From positions 80,459 through 144,458 of the forward strand of contig NZ_BNBV01000004.1 in NCBI RefSeq assembly GCF_014656135.1: a stretch of DNA of 64,000 nucleotides, written 5' to 3'. Shown here piece by piece: positions 8,511-16,679 of this stretch; the stretch's first letter is position 1; each line of letters begins with the position of its first letter. This DNA comes from Streptomyces thermodiastaticus (GTDB lineage Bacteria; Actinomycetota; Actinomycetes; Streptomycetales; Streptomycetaceae). The position numbers were made by a program, and so were the translations under genes. A model generated the notes under the pieces. It worked only from the letters and a program-made list of their open reading frames with translations, did not search any database and was not told the origin of the DNA.

Positions 8511-10286
8511 GTGCGCATCGGGCTGGTGACGGAAGGCGGCTACCCGTATGCGGGCGGTGACGCCGGACTCTGGTGCGAACGGCTCGTGCGCGGGCTCGGA
8601 CAGCACGAGTTCGACCTCTACGCCCTCAGCCGCAGCAGGCAGCAGGAGGACGAGGGCTGGCGGCCGCTGCCGGACCAGGTCGCCCGGGTCCGCACGGCAC
8701 CCCTGTGGACGGCCGAGGACGACGGCGTGCGGTACGGACGGCGCGCCCGCCGGCGCTTCACCGAGTGCTACGGGGAGCTGGCGGCCGCGCTGACCGGTGC
8801 GGAACGCCCGGACGGGCCGGACGAGGCGCCCCGCCCCGACGACGGCACCGGCGGGCCGGACGAGAGCGGGGCGGATGGCCAGGCGGACCGTTTCGCCGCT
8901 GCGCTGTACGGTCTCGCGGACCTCGCCCGCGACCAGAGCGGTGGCCTGGCGGCAGCGCTCCGCTCGCAGGACGCGGTGCGCACACTGGAGCGCGCCTGCC
9001 GCGCGCCCGGTGCCCTGCGGGCGGCGCGAACGGCGCGCGTGCCCGATCTGCTCGCGGTCGCCGCGCGACTGGAACGCGCCCTGCGCCCCCTCGCGCTGGA
9101 CTGGCACGAGGCCGACGGCCTCGGCGCCGCCGACCTCACCCATGCGACGGCCGGCGGCACCACCGCCCTGCCCGGCCTCCTCGCCCGCCGCTCCTGCGGG
9201 GTTCCCCTCCTCGTCACCGAGCACGCGGTCCCCCTGCGCACGCACTACCTGGCCACGAGCACCGACGGCACCGCCCCGGCCGTCCGCGCCCTGATCGGAG
9301 CCTTCCACCGCGCCCTCGCCCGCGAGATCTACCGGCAGGCGGCCGTCGTCACCCACGGCAACGCCCACACCCGCCGCTGGCAGGAACGCTGCGGCGCCGA
9401 CCGTTCCCGGCTGCGCACCGTCCACCCCGGCATGGACGCCGCCCCGTTCGCCGAGGCCGGCGAGGCACCGCGGACCGCCGACCCGGACACCCTGGTGTGG
9501 ATCGGCCGGGTGGAGCCCGCCAAGGACCTGGTGTCCCTGCTGCACGCCTTCGCCGAGGTGCACCGTGAGCGCCCGCAGACCCGGCTGCGGATCATCGGCA
9601 CGGGCCACGGCCCCGACACGGCCGCCTACCTGGGCCACTGCCGGGCCCTGGCCGCCCAGCTCTTCCCCGACGAGGCCGACAGCCCGCACACCGCCGGCGA
9701 CAACCCCGTCTCCTTCGAGGAGGTCGGCGGACCGGAGGCGCCGACCCTCGCCGAGGCGTACGCGGCGGGCGCCGTGGTCGTCCTGTCGAGTGTCGTCGAG
9801 GGCTTCCCGCTCGGCCTGGTGGAGGCCATGTTCTGCGGCTGCGCGACCGTCTCCACCGATGTGGGCGCGGTCGTCGAGGTCATCGGCGGCACCGGACTGA
9901 TCGTCCCGCCGCGCGATCCGCGGGCGCTCGCCGAGGCCTGCACGGCGCTGCTACGCGACCCCGAGCGCCGTGCGCGCCTGGGCGCGGCCGCCCGCGCACG
10001 CGCCCTGGAGCTGTTCACCGTCGAGCAGAACATCGCCGCGTTCCACGGCCTCTACCTCGACATCGTGGCGCGCAGCCCGGTCCGCCGCAGACCGCTCGAC
10101 GAGGCCGGCGCACCGCTGCCCTTCGCCGCCCCCGCCGAGGCCCGGGTCCCCGGCCACTGGACCGGCGCGGACGCCCGTCCCACCCGCGCCGCCGCGCCCG
10201 CCGTCCGTGGCGGCCAGGCCTGGGCCCGGCGCTCCTGCGCGACCCGCGTCCCGGCCCCCGCACCCGGCACGGAGGCCGCCCGATGA
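8511..10286 (+). CDS. GT4 glycosyltransferase with DUF3492, PelF-like
   Basis: A 591-residue family-4 glycosyltransferase with an N-terminal DUF3492 region (opening RIGLVTEGGYPYAGGDAGLW) typical of PelF, the cytoplasmic enzyme that polymerises Pel polysaccharide. The donor-binding half has WIGRVEPAKDL near residue 330, and the EGFPLGLVEAMFCGCATVSTD region with the family-4 E-x7-E pattern. The last 60 residues are disordered. GGAGG lies 7 nt before GTG 8511. Its stop overlaps the next gene by ATGA. Relationship to PelF is by domain architecture; the polymer made is unknown. Confidence 0.88.
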   Translation: MRIGLVTEGGYPYAGGDAGLWCERLVRGLGQHEFDLYALSRSRQQEDEGWRPLPDQVARVRTAPLWTAEDDGVRYGRRARRRFTECYGELAAALTGAERPDGPDEAPRPDDGTGGPDESGADGQADRFAAALYGLADLARDQSGGLAAALRSQDAVRTLERACRAPGALRAARTARVPDLLAVAARLERALRPLALDWHEADGLGAADLTHATAGGTTALPGLLARRSCGVPLLVTEHAVPLRTHYLATSTDGTAPAVRALIGAFHRALAREIYRQAAVVTHGNAHTRRWQERCGADRSRLRTVHPGMDAAPFAEAGEAPRTADPDTLVWIGRVEPAKDLVSLLHAFAEVHRERPQTRLRIIGTGHGPDTAAYLGHCRALAAQLFPDEADSPHTAGDNPVSFEEVGGPEAPTLAEAYAAGAVVVLSSVVEGFPLGLVEAMFCGCATVSTDVGAVVEVIGGTGLIVPPRDPRALAEACTALLRDPERRARLGAAARARALELFTVEQNIAAFHGLYLDIVARSPVRRRPLDEAGAPLPFAAPAEARVPGHWTGADARPTRAAAPAVRGGQAWARRSCATRVPAPAPGTEAAR

Positions 10287-11506
10287 CCGTCCCCGCCCAG
10301 CACGGCCGCCCGCCCGCCGGCCCCGCCGCACCGGACCGGCAGCCCGCGGCCGCACCCGACCGGACCACAGCAGCCCTCGGCCGGCCGCACACCCCCGCAC
10401 CCCCGCAGGGCGCCGCCGACCCCGTCAAGGCGCTGCTGCACCGCCACCGCGACCTGTGCGCACGAGCCGTCGACCCGCTGGAGATCGCCGCGCATCTGGA
10501 GGCGCACGGCGTCACCGACCGCACCGCCGCCCGCTTCCGCCACCGCGACGTCTTCTCGCTCGCCGAGGAGATGTACGCCCGCGTCCCCAGGGAGACCGAG
10601 GAGTCCACGCCCCCCGAGCCCGCCGCGCCGTCCGCCCGGCCGTCCCCGCGCATGGCCGTCCTCGCCCTGCTGCCCGGCCTCCTGTGCGCGGCCGCGGTCG
10701 CCGGCCTGCGCCTGACCGAAGGCCCCGCCCGCCCGGCCACGGCGGCCGCAGGAGTACTCGCCGCCGCCCTCGCCGTGCGCGCCCTGCTGCGCCACGGCAT
10801 CCCCCGCCGGCCCGCACGCCCGCGCGCCGGAATCCGCCCGCCCCGCCTGCTCGGCCGGACCTGCTGGCTCCTGGCCTACGCGGCCCTCGGCGACGGCCTG
10901 CTCACCGTCGCCCTCCACGGCGGCCCCGACGGATGGCCCGACGGCACCCCCACCGGACCCTGGCCCCTGGCCACCGCCCCGCTGCCGGCCCTCGCCCTGG
11001 CCTGCGCCCCGGCCGCCTGGCTCACCCACCGGTTCGCCGTCCAGGCCCGGCACCGGCTCACGGCCGCCCGCGATCTGAAGGAGTTCGGCGCCACCGTACG
11101 GCCCCTGCTTCTGACGACGCTCGCCGCCTGCCTGGGCGCCCTCGCCGCCCTGCTCGCCCTCAGCGGCACCGTCCTGGCCGAACCCGCCTGCTCGGCGCAG
11201 GGCCTCGCCCTCGGTGCCCTGCTGCTGCTCGCCCGGCTGCTGACGGTCCACGGCTCCGCCCGTGCCGCGGCCGCCGCCCTCGCCACCGCGGCCTGGGCCG
11301 AGGCCCTGGCCCAGGCGAGCGTCTTCGCCGCCCGTCTGCCTGGCTGCGACCCGCTCGGCGTCCCCGTGGACCGGCTCGTCGCCGCCTGGGGACCGGGCAG
11401 CGTCCCGGCCCTCGTCTGCGGAAGCTGCGCCCTCGCCCTGCTGGTGCACGCCCTGCGCACGCTCGGCCGGGCCTCGGCCCACGCGGCACCGGAGGTGCCG
11501 GCATGA
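10283..11506 (+). CDS. Multi-pass membrane protein of glycosyltransferase operon
   Basis: A 407-residue protein. Residues 1-50 are Pro-rich; about 50-105 form a soluble segment (LLHRHRDLCARAVDPLEIAAHLEAHG); from about 130 onward there are seven to nine hydrophobic helices. It starts at ATG 10283, overlapping the glycosyltransferase stop by ATGA, so translation is coupled. In Pel-type systems the glycosyltransferase works with membrane partners (PelD, PelE, PelG). This protein could fill such a place, but it is shorter than a 12-TM PelG and I see no specific motif, so the assignment is inference. Confidence 0.75.
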   Translation: MTVPAQHGRPPAGPAAPDRQPAAAPDRTTAALGRPHTPAPPQGAADPVKALLHRHRDLCARAVDPLEIAAHLEAHGVTDRTAARFRHRDVFSLAEEMYARVPRETEESTPPEPAAPSARPSPRMAVLALLPGLLCAAAVAGLRLTEGPARPATAAAGVLAAALAVRALLRHGIPRRPARPRAGIRPPRLLGRTCWLLAYAALGDGLLTVALHGGPDGWPDGTPTGPWPLATAPLPALALACAPAAWLTHRFAVQARHRLTAARDLKEFGATVRPLLLTTLAACLGALAALLALSGTVLAEPACSAQGLALGALLLLARLLTVHGSARAAAAALATAAWAEALAQASVFAARLPGCDPLGVPVDRLVAAWGPGSVPALVCGSCALALLVHALRTLGRASAHAAPEVPA

Positions 11507-11613
11507 GCCGCGCCCCGCAGCCGCCGGCCCGCCGCCGGTGCCCCCTCGCCCGGGACGGGCCGCCCCACCACCGACTCGAAGGCGTGACGCACATGAAGGA
11601 GAAGACCAGATGA
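11503..11613 (+). CDS. Possible 36-aa coupled mini-ORF
   Basis: ATG 11503 overlaps the preceding stop by ATGA. The 36-residue product is basic and Pro/Arg-rich at its start and ends EGVTHMKEKTR. The final codons run into the start of another mini-ORF, again by ATGA. An AAGGAGAAG-type ribosome site lies at its 3' end. It may be a real small gene, a bridge that keeps ribosomes on the operon, or the remains of a deleted larger gene. No homology is claimed. Confidence 0.35.
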   Translation: MSRAPQPPARRRCPLARDGPPHHRLEGVTHMKEKTR

Positions 11614-11675
11614 CCACCATCCGACCCGGAGCAACCGACGCCGCCGCAGCGCACATCCCGGGAGCCGTCCGATGA
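11610..11675 (+). CDS. Possible 21-aa coupled mini-ORF
   Basis: ATG 11610 is preceded by AAGGAGAAG at a suitable distance and overlaps the previous ORF's stop by ATGA. The 21-codon product (starts MTTIRPG, ends GAVR) itself ends in ATGA at 11672, the start of the epimerase. It has the strongest ribosome site in this stretch, so it could act mainly as a translation-coupling leader for the epimerase. Confidence 0.35.
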   Translation: MTTIRPGATDAAAAHIPGAVR

Positions 11676-12640
11676 GGGTCCTGCTGATCGGAGCCAACGG
11701 ATACCTCGGCCGGTTCGTCGCCGAACGCCTGCTCGCCGACCCGGCCGTCCAGCTGACCGCGCTCGGCCGGGGCGACGACGCCGACGTCCGCTTCGACCTG
11801 TCCACCGGCAGCCCCGGCGCGCTCACCCGGTTCCTCGACGCCATCCAGCCCGGCGTCGTCATCAACTGCGCCGGCACCACCCGGGGCAACGCCCGCGACC
11901 TGACCCGGCACAACACCGTCGCCGTCGCCACCGTCTGCGAGGCGCTCCGCCGCAGCGGCTGCGGCGCCCGCCTGGTGCAGGTCGGGTGCAGCGCCGAGTA
12001 CGGGCCCAGCCAGCCCGGCTCCTCCACCGCCGAGGACGCCGTGCCCCGGCCCGGCGGACCGTACGGGGTCAGCAAGCTCGCCGCCACCGAACTGGTCCTC
12101 GGCTCCGGCCTGGACGCCGTCGTCCTGCGCGTGTTCTCGCCGGCCGGGCCCGGCACCCCGGCCGCCTCACCGCTCGGCCGGCTCGCCGAGGCCCTGCGCC
12201 GCGCCATGCAGTCCGGCGACGGCGACCTCAAACTCGGCGGACTCGGCGTCCAGCGGGACTTCGTCGACGTACGCGACGTCGCCCGCGCCGTGCACGCCGC
12301 CTCCCTGTCGGCCGCCCAGGGCATCATCAACATCGGCTCCGGCCGCGCCGTCCGGCTGCGCGACGCCGCCTCCGTGCTGGCCCGCGTCGCCGGATACAAC
12401 GGTGTGCTCCACGAACTCGACGCCCCGCCCGGACCCCACCACCACCGTCCCGCCATCGGCCACCCGCGCGGCGGCGACCCCGACCACCCGCTCCCGGTCG
12501 CCTACCCCTACCCGGACGGCTGCGGCGCCTGGCAGCAGGCCGACGTGCGGACCGCACGCGACCGGCTCGGCTGGCGGCCCCGGATCAGCCTGGAGGAGTC
12601 CCTCGCCGACATCTGGATGGAGGCCGCCTGCCGTATGTGA
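11672..12640 (+). CDS. NAD-dependent epimerase/dehydratase
   Basis: A 322-residue extended short-chain dehydrogenase. GANGYLGRF at residues 8-16 is the GxxGxxG nucleotide site; GPYGVSKLAATE holds the YxxxK catalytic pair; the HhhRhFS-type strand VLRVFSPAGPG follows. It is the last gene of the coupled operon beginning with the PelF-like glycosyltransferase. A sugar-nucleotide epimerase is expected beside such an enzyme (PelX supplies UDP-GalNAc in Pel systems), so a UDP-sugar 4-epimerase role is a reasonable inference, but substrate residues were not assigned. Confidence 0.85.
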   Translation: MRVLLIGANGYLGRFVAERLLADPAVQLTALGRGDDADVRFDLSTGSPGALTRFLDAIQPGVVINCAGTTRGNARDLTRHNTVAVATVCEALRRSGCGARLVQVGCSAEYGPSQPGSSTAEDAVPRPGGPYGVSKLAATELVLGSGLDAVVLRVFSPAGPGTPAASPLGRLAEALRRAMQSGDGDLKLGGLGVQRDFVDVRDVARAVHAASLSAAQGIINIGSGRAVRLRDAASVLARVAGYNGVLHELDAPPGPHHHRPAIGHPRGGDPDHPLPVAYPYPDGCGAWQQADVRTARDRLGWRPRISLEESLADIWMEAACRM

Positions 12641-12764
12641 CCCGCACGGCAGCGGTGAAGGCGGCGGGCGTGCCCCGGTGACCCACGCCGAGGGCACCCA
12701 CCCGCCGGGCGGCCACGACCGCCCTTCGGGACACATCCGTCTCGGGGAGCGAAACGGCTGTCTC

Positions 12765-12790
12765 GGAATGAAAAGGCGCGTGGCAGTGTT
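12765..12790 (+). promoter_or_regulatory. SigR-type promoter of moeZ
   Basis: GGAAT at 12765-12769 and GTT at 12788-12790 are separated by exactly 18 nt, matching the GGAAT-N18/19-GTT consensus of SigR, the thiol-oxidative-stress sigma factor of Streptomyces. It is 45 bp upstream of the moeZ start, and moeB/moeZ is a reported SigR target. Confidence 0.8.
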
Positions 12791-12834
12791 ACGGGGAGAG
12801 CAACCGTAGTGATTGACCGACCAACGGAGTCCCC

Positions 12835-14013
12835 GTGTCGCTGCCACCCCTGGTCGAGCCGGCTGATGAGCTCACCGTAGACGAGGTTCGCAGGTACTCC
12901 CGCCACCTGATCATCCCGGATGTCGGGATGGCCGGGCAGAAGCGGCTGAAGAACGCCAAGGTGCTCTGTGTGGGCGCCGGCGGCCTGGGCTCGCCCGCCC
13001 TGATGTACCTGGCCGCGGCCGGCGTCGGTACGCTCGGCATCGTGGAGTTCGACGAGGTCGACGAGTCGAACCTGCAGCGCCAGATCATCCACAGCCAGTC
13101 GGACATCGGGCGCTCCAAGGCCGAGTCCGCGCGCGACACCATCAAGGGCATCAACCCCTACGTGAACGTCGTCCTTCACGAAGAGCGGCTCGAGGCCGAC
13201 AACGTGATGGGCATCTTCAGCCAGTACGACCTGATCATCGACGGCACGGACAACTTCGCGACCCGTTACCTGGTCAATGACGCGTGCGTGCTGCTCAACA
13301 AGCCGTACATCTGGGGCTCGATCTACCGCTTCGACGGCCAGGCCTCCGTCTTCTGGTCCGAGCACGGCCCCTGCTACCGCTGCCTCTACCCGGAGCCCCC
13401 GCCCCCCGGCATGGTTCCCTCCTGCGCCGAGGGCGGCGTGCTCGGCGTGCTGTGCTCCTCCATCGGCTCCATCCAGGTCACCGAGGCCATCAAGCTGCTC
13501 ACCGGCACCGGCGAGCCGCTGGTCGGCCGCCTGATGATCTACGACGCCCTGGAGATGCAGTACCGCCAGGTCAAGGTCCGCAAGGACCCGGACTGCGCGG
13601 TCTGCGGCAAGAACCCGACCGTCACCGAGCTCATCGACTACGAGGCCTTCTGCGGCGTCGTCTCCGACGAGGCCCAGGCGGCGGCCGCCGACTCCACGAT
13701 CACGCCGAAGCAGCTGAAGCAGTGGATCGACGACGGCGAGAACATCGAGATCATCGACGTCCGTGAGCCGAACGAGTACGAGATCGTCTCCATCCCGGGT
13801 GCCCGGCTGATCCCGAAGAACGAGTTCCTCATGGGCAACGCCCTGGAGACCCTGCCGCAGGACAAGAAGATCGTCTTGCACTGCAAGACGGGTGTCCGCA
13901 GTGCGGAAGTCCTCGCCGTCCTGAAGTCCGCCGGCTTCTCCGACGCCGTTCACGTCGGCGGCGGGGTCATCGGCTGGGTCAACCAGATCGAGCCGGACAA
14001 GCCGGTGTACTGA
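12835..14013 (+). CDS. moeZ: Adenylyltransferase/sulfurtransferase MoeZ
   Basis: A 392-residue two-domain protein. The N-terminal E1-like ThiF/MoeB domain has GAGGLGSPAL (nucleotide site), the DEVDESNLQRQ Arg/Gln segment, and zinc Cys pairs CYRC and CAVC. The C-terminal rhodanese domain (about 285-392) carries active-site Cys in HCKTGVRS. The enzyme adenylates and then sulfurates the C-terminal Gly-Gly of ubiquitin-like sulfur carriers for molybdopterin, thiamine, Cys and thioamide pathways. GTG 12835 follows GGAG. It is monocistronic, with a SigR-type promoter upstream and a strong hairpin downstream. Confidence 0.95.
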   Translation: MSLPPLVEPADELTVDEVRRYSRHLIIPDVGMAGQKRLKNAKVLCVGAGGLGSPALMYLAAAGVGTLGIVEFDEVDESNLQRQIIHSQSDIGRSKAESARDTIKGINPYVNVVLHEERLEADNVMGIFSQYDLIIDGTDNFATRYLVNDACVLLNKPYIWGSIYRFDGQASVFWSEHGPCYRCLYPEPPPPGMVPSCAEGGVLGVLCSSIGSIQVTEAIKLLTGTGEPLVGRLMIYDALEMQYRQVKVRKDPDCAVCGKNPTVTELIDYEAFCGVVSDEAQAAAADSTITPKQLKQWIDDGENIEIIDVREPNEYEIVSIPGARLIPKNEFLMGNALETLPQDKKIVLHCKTGVRSAEVLAVLKSAGFSDAVHVGGGVIGWVNQIEPDKPVY

Positions 14014-14061
14014 CCGAGGGGGTTCGCTTCACAGCGAGGCCCGCTGTCCGGTGAGGCTGAG

Positions 14062-14100
14062 GAAGCCCACGGTGCCGAGGTTGTCGGTGCCGTGGGCTTC
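14062..14100. terminator. Bidirectional hairpin between moeZ and STAND gene
   Basis: Arms 14062-14072 and 14090-14100 (GAAGCCCACGG and its complement) are perfect 11-bp complements with further pairing in the loop. It lies between the convergent moeZ and STAND ATPase genes. Confidence 0.75.
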
Positions 14101-14155
14101 TGGCGTTGTGGGGTGGGGCGTGCGTGGTGTGCGGTGGATCGGACGGAACCGGCCA

Positions 14156-16168
14156 TCACGGCGCCTCACGGTCTTCTTGAGGGGGCTCTGACGGAAGGTT
14201 GACCGCCGTGTCTGCCGCACTCGGTCGCTGTGCGGCTGCGAGGGCGCTGCGGGCGCGGGCGACGTACTCGCGCAGGACGATGGTGTCGGGGTGGTGGGGG
14301 CCGAGGATGCGTTCGCGGTCGGCCAGCACGTGCTCGCGCAGTTCGAGTGCTTCGTGGTGGCGTCCGGCATCGGCGTAGGAGATGGCCAGGTTGTGTCGAG
14401 CGTCGATGGTGTCGGGGTGGTGGGGGCCGAGGATGCGTTCGCGGTCGGCGAGCACGTGCTCGCGCAGTTCGAGTGCTTCGTGGTGGCGTCCGGTATCGGC
14501 GTAGGAGTTGGCCAGGTTGTGTCGAGCGTCGAGGGTGTCGGGGTGGTGGGGGCCGAGGATGCGTTCGCGGTCGGCCAGCACGTGCTCGCGCAGTTCGAGT
14601 GCTTCGTGGTGGCGTCCGGCATCGGCGTAGGAGACGGCCAGGTTGTTGCGTGCGGTGAGGGTGCCGGGGTGGTCCGGGCCGTGGTTGTCAGTGCTGCGCC
14701 GGACCAGACCTTGGTTGTACGCGACGGCCTGTTCGTACAGGCCCACCGCTGACAGGCTGCCGCTGACCCGGTACAGGCACCCGTGCGTGGTGGGCCTCCA
14801 CAGCGATGGGTAGGTGTGCTGGTCCAGCATCATGGTGTTCGCGCGAAGGGCTGCGGACAGGTCGCGGTCGTGGTGGTCCAGGCCGGGCCACAGACTGAGG
14901 ATGGCGTCGCCTGCGGTGCGGGCGAGCGAAGGCAGTGCCTCGGGTGCGATCGTCTCGCGCAGGGCCCGCGCGGTCAGGGCGTGCATGCGGATCGGCGCCT
15001 GGGGGCTGTCCTGCGCGATCAGGGCATAGGTGTGCAGGCAGTCCAGCGCGGAGTGGATGTCCTGGTCGGTGACGGCCGGCTGTCGTCTGCGCGGCCAGCG
15101 GCGGCGCGAGGGGAGCGTGGCGCGGAGGTGGTCTCGCACCGGTGTGGTGGTCCACAGACCGACGGGATGGCCGAGCGGGTCCATCAGGGCGATGAGCTGG
15201 AGCAGTGGCCGGGTCAGTTGGGTGGTGTCCGCGGTCTGGACGGCGTCCAGGGAGAGCAGAAGCGCTCGGGTGACGGGCCGGCCGTAGCCCTCGGTGTCCG
15301 CTTCCGGCGGGAGGAGGTCGGCAAGCCTGCTGTCCGGGCGCTGGAAGCGGGCCAGGTACGTGCCGACGTCGCACCGCTTGTTGATCATGTAGGCGGCGGC
15401 GTGGCCGAGAGCGAGCGGCAACAGACCCAGTGCATGGCACAGCTCGTCTGCCGCACCGTCCTCGAACAGCTGGGGGTACCCGGCATCCGAGAGACGGCGG
15501 CGCAGATAGGACGTCGCCTCCTCAGGAGTGTAGAGGTCCAGGGGGATCAGGCGGCGGCCCTGGCCGCTCAGCAAGGCGTGTCTGCGTCGAGTGGTGGCCA
15601 GGACACGGCCGGTGCGGGGGTTGCCGTCCGGCCACCACGCATCGACGGCTTCCGGGTCGGCGATGTCGTCGAGCACCACCAGCCAGCGCCGGTCGGTCGC
15701 TGCCAGCCAGTTCAGGAACGCTCGCGCGGAGGCGGTGTCGTCTCCACGGTCGCCACCGGGCAGGCGCAACTGATCGGCGGCTTCGGCGTAGGCGGTGATG
15801 ATCCGGTCGGGTTCCGCGGCGTTGACCCACACGAGCAGGTCCAGGCCACGGTCCTGCCCACGGGCTTGGTCGCGCAGCTCCCGTGCCAGCGCGGCGGCGA
15901 GCTGGCTCTTGCCGACTCCGCCGTCCCCGACCAAGACCTGCGACAGCACCGATCCGCCGACACTGTGTTCATCACGAGCCTGATCAAGGGCCGCCCGGGC
16001 TGCCGCGCGCGGCTGGAACGCCGCCGCCAGCCTGGGGACGTTGCCCACCCAGACCGGCCAGGACACGTCCGGCTTCCGCGCAGGCGGCACCTGGACATGC
16101 ACGTCGGTCGTGATCTGCGTGACGTCCCTGCCCGCGTTGGCACGCTGCCGCGTCCGCTTCGACCCCAC
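14156..16168 (-). CDS. STAND/NB-ARC ATPase with TPR sensor (NLR-like)
   Basis: A 670-residue signal-transduction ATPase. Residues 5-21 form a short motif (RTRQRANAGRDVTQITT) that recurs twice in the neighbouring small protein. An NB-ARC-type module follows: Walker A VGDGGVGKSQL (about residue 83), Walker B RWLVVLDDIAD (about 163), GLLPLALGHAAA and a winged-helix MHALTARAL. The C-terminus has TPR_10/12-type repeats, three of them almost identical 42-residue units. GTG 16168 follows GGGGGATCC. It starts 24 nt after the small-protein stop. Such proteins oligomerise on sensing a ligand; some are anti-phage sensors and others regulators, so the specific role is inferred. Confidence 0.85.
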   Translation of the reverse strand: MGSKRTRQRANAGRDVTQITTDVHVQVPPARKPDVSWPVWVGNVPRLAAAFQPRAAARAALDQARDEHSVGGSVLSQVLVGDGGVGKSQLAAALARELRDQARGQDRGLDLLVWVNAAEPDRIITAYAEAADQLRLPGGDRGDDTASARAFLNWLAATDRRWLVVLDDIADPEAVDAWWPDGNPRTGRVLATTRRRHALLSGQGRRLIPLDLYTPEEATSYLRRRLSDAGYPQLFEDGAADELCHALGLLPLALGHAAAYMINKRCDVGTYLARFQRPDSRLADLLPPEADTEGYGRPVTRALLLSLDAVQTADTTQLTRPLLQLIALMDPLGHPVGLWTTTPVRDHLRATLPSRRRWPRRRQPAVTDQDIHSALDCLHTYALIAQDSPQAPIRMHALTARALRETIAPEALPSLARTAGDAILSLWPGLDHHDRDLSAALRANTMMLDQHTYPSLWRPTTHGCLYRVSGSLSAVGLYEQAVAYNQGLVRRSTDNHGPDHPGTLTARNNLAVSYADAGRHHEALELREHVLADRERILGPHHPDTLDARHNLANSYADTGRHHEALELREHVLADRERILGPHHPDTIDARHNLAISYADAGRHHEALELREHVLADRERILGPHHPDTIVLREYVARARSALAAAQRPSAADTAVNLPSEPPQEDREAP
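14279..14656. repeat. Three near-identical 126-bp TPR repeats
   Basis: Units begin at 14279, 14405 and 14531, each 126 bp (42 codons), differing at only a few bases; a diverged continuation begins at 14657. They encode the helical pair LAxSYADxGRHHEALELREH followed by the LGPHHPDT linker. Confidence 0.92.
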
Positions 16169-16192
16169 CGGATCCCCCTGTGCCGTACTCAG

Positions 16193-16564
16193 TCAGAAGC
16201 GGTCACCCGCGACCTGGTCGACGTCGCCCCCACCGCGTGCCCTCTGCCGGATGCTCTCCCGCAGCGGGCGGCGCCCCGGCCGCGTGGACGTGCCGTGACT
16301 GCCGGCGGTCTGCCGGACATCGCCCTCTGCCCGTGCCGATTGCCGCACCCGGCGCACCGCTGCCCCACCCCCGCCGGGCGCCGCGGCCTGAGAGGCCCAC
16401 CAGCCCAGCGCGGCCAGCACACCGGCGGCGACCACGCCCGCGACCGGACCGATCACATCCCACGGATCGTCCCCGCCCGCGGACACCACCGCCCACGGCA
16501 CCGCGACGGCGAAGAACGCCGCCACCGAGGCCACGACCGCCACCACCCACCGCACCGCCGCCAT
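16193..16564 (-). CDS. Small two-TM protein with duplicated motif, putative effector
   Basis: A 123-residue protein from ATG 16564 (preceded by GGGGGCGGC; ATG 16606 is in frame but its GAGGGA is 15 nt away). Two membrane helices lie at about 6-28 (VVAVVASVAAFFAVAVPWAVV) and 37-58. The cytoplasmic tail carries the same 17-residue motif twice, at 72-88 and 104-120 (core DVRQTAG and DVDQVAG), matching residues 5-21 of the STAND ATPase encoded 24 nt downstream. By analogy with bacterial NLR/effector pairs joined by amyloid-like motifs, it could be a membrane-damaging effector nucleated by the ATPase. No homologue is recognised by name. Confidence 0.7.
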   Translation of the reverse strand: MAAVRWVVAVVASVAAFFAVAVPWAVVSAGGDDPWDVIGPVAGVVAAGVLAALGWWASQAAAPGGGGAAVRRVRQSARAEGDVRQTAGSHGTSTRPGRRPLRESIRQRARGGGDVDQVAGDRF

Positions 16565-16679
16565 GCCGCCCCCGACCACATCGCACCACTCGCCTGGGGT
16601 CAGCATGATGGCACGCGCTGGTCCCTCGCGGCTCGGTCACGAGGAAAGGAACGTCGCCGACCGAGACACCGTGCCACTC

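Noticed and set aside
14156..16606. Mobile element carrying the STAND pair
   Set aside because: No integrase, transposase, flanking tRNA or direct repeats were seen at its borders, so transfer cannot be supported beyond its accessory look.
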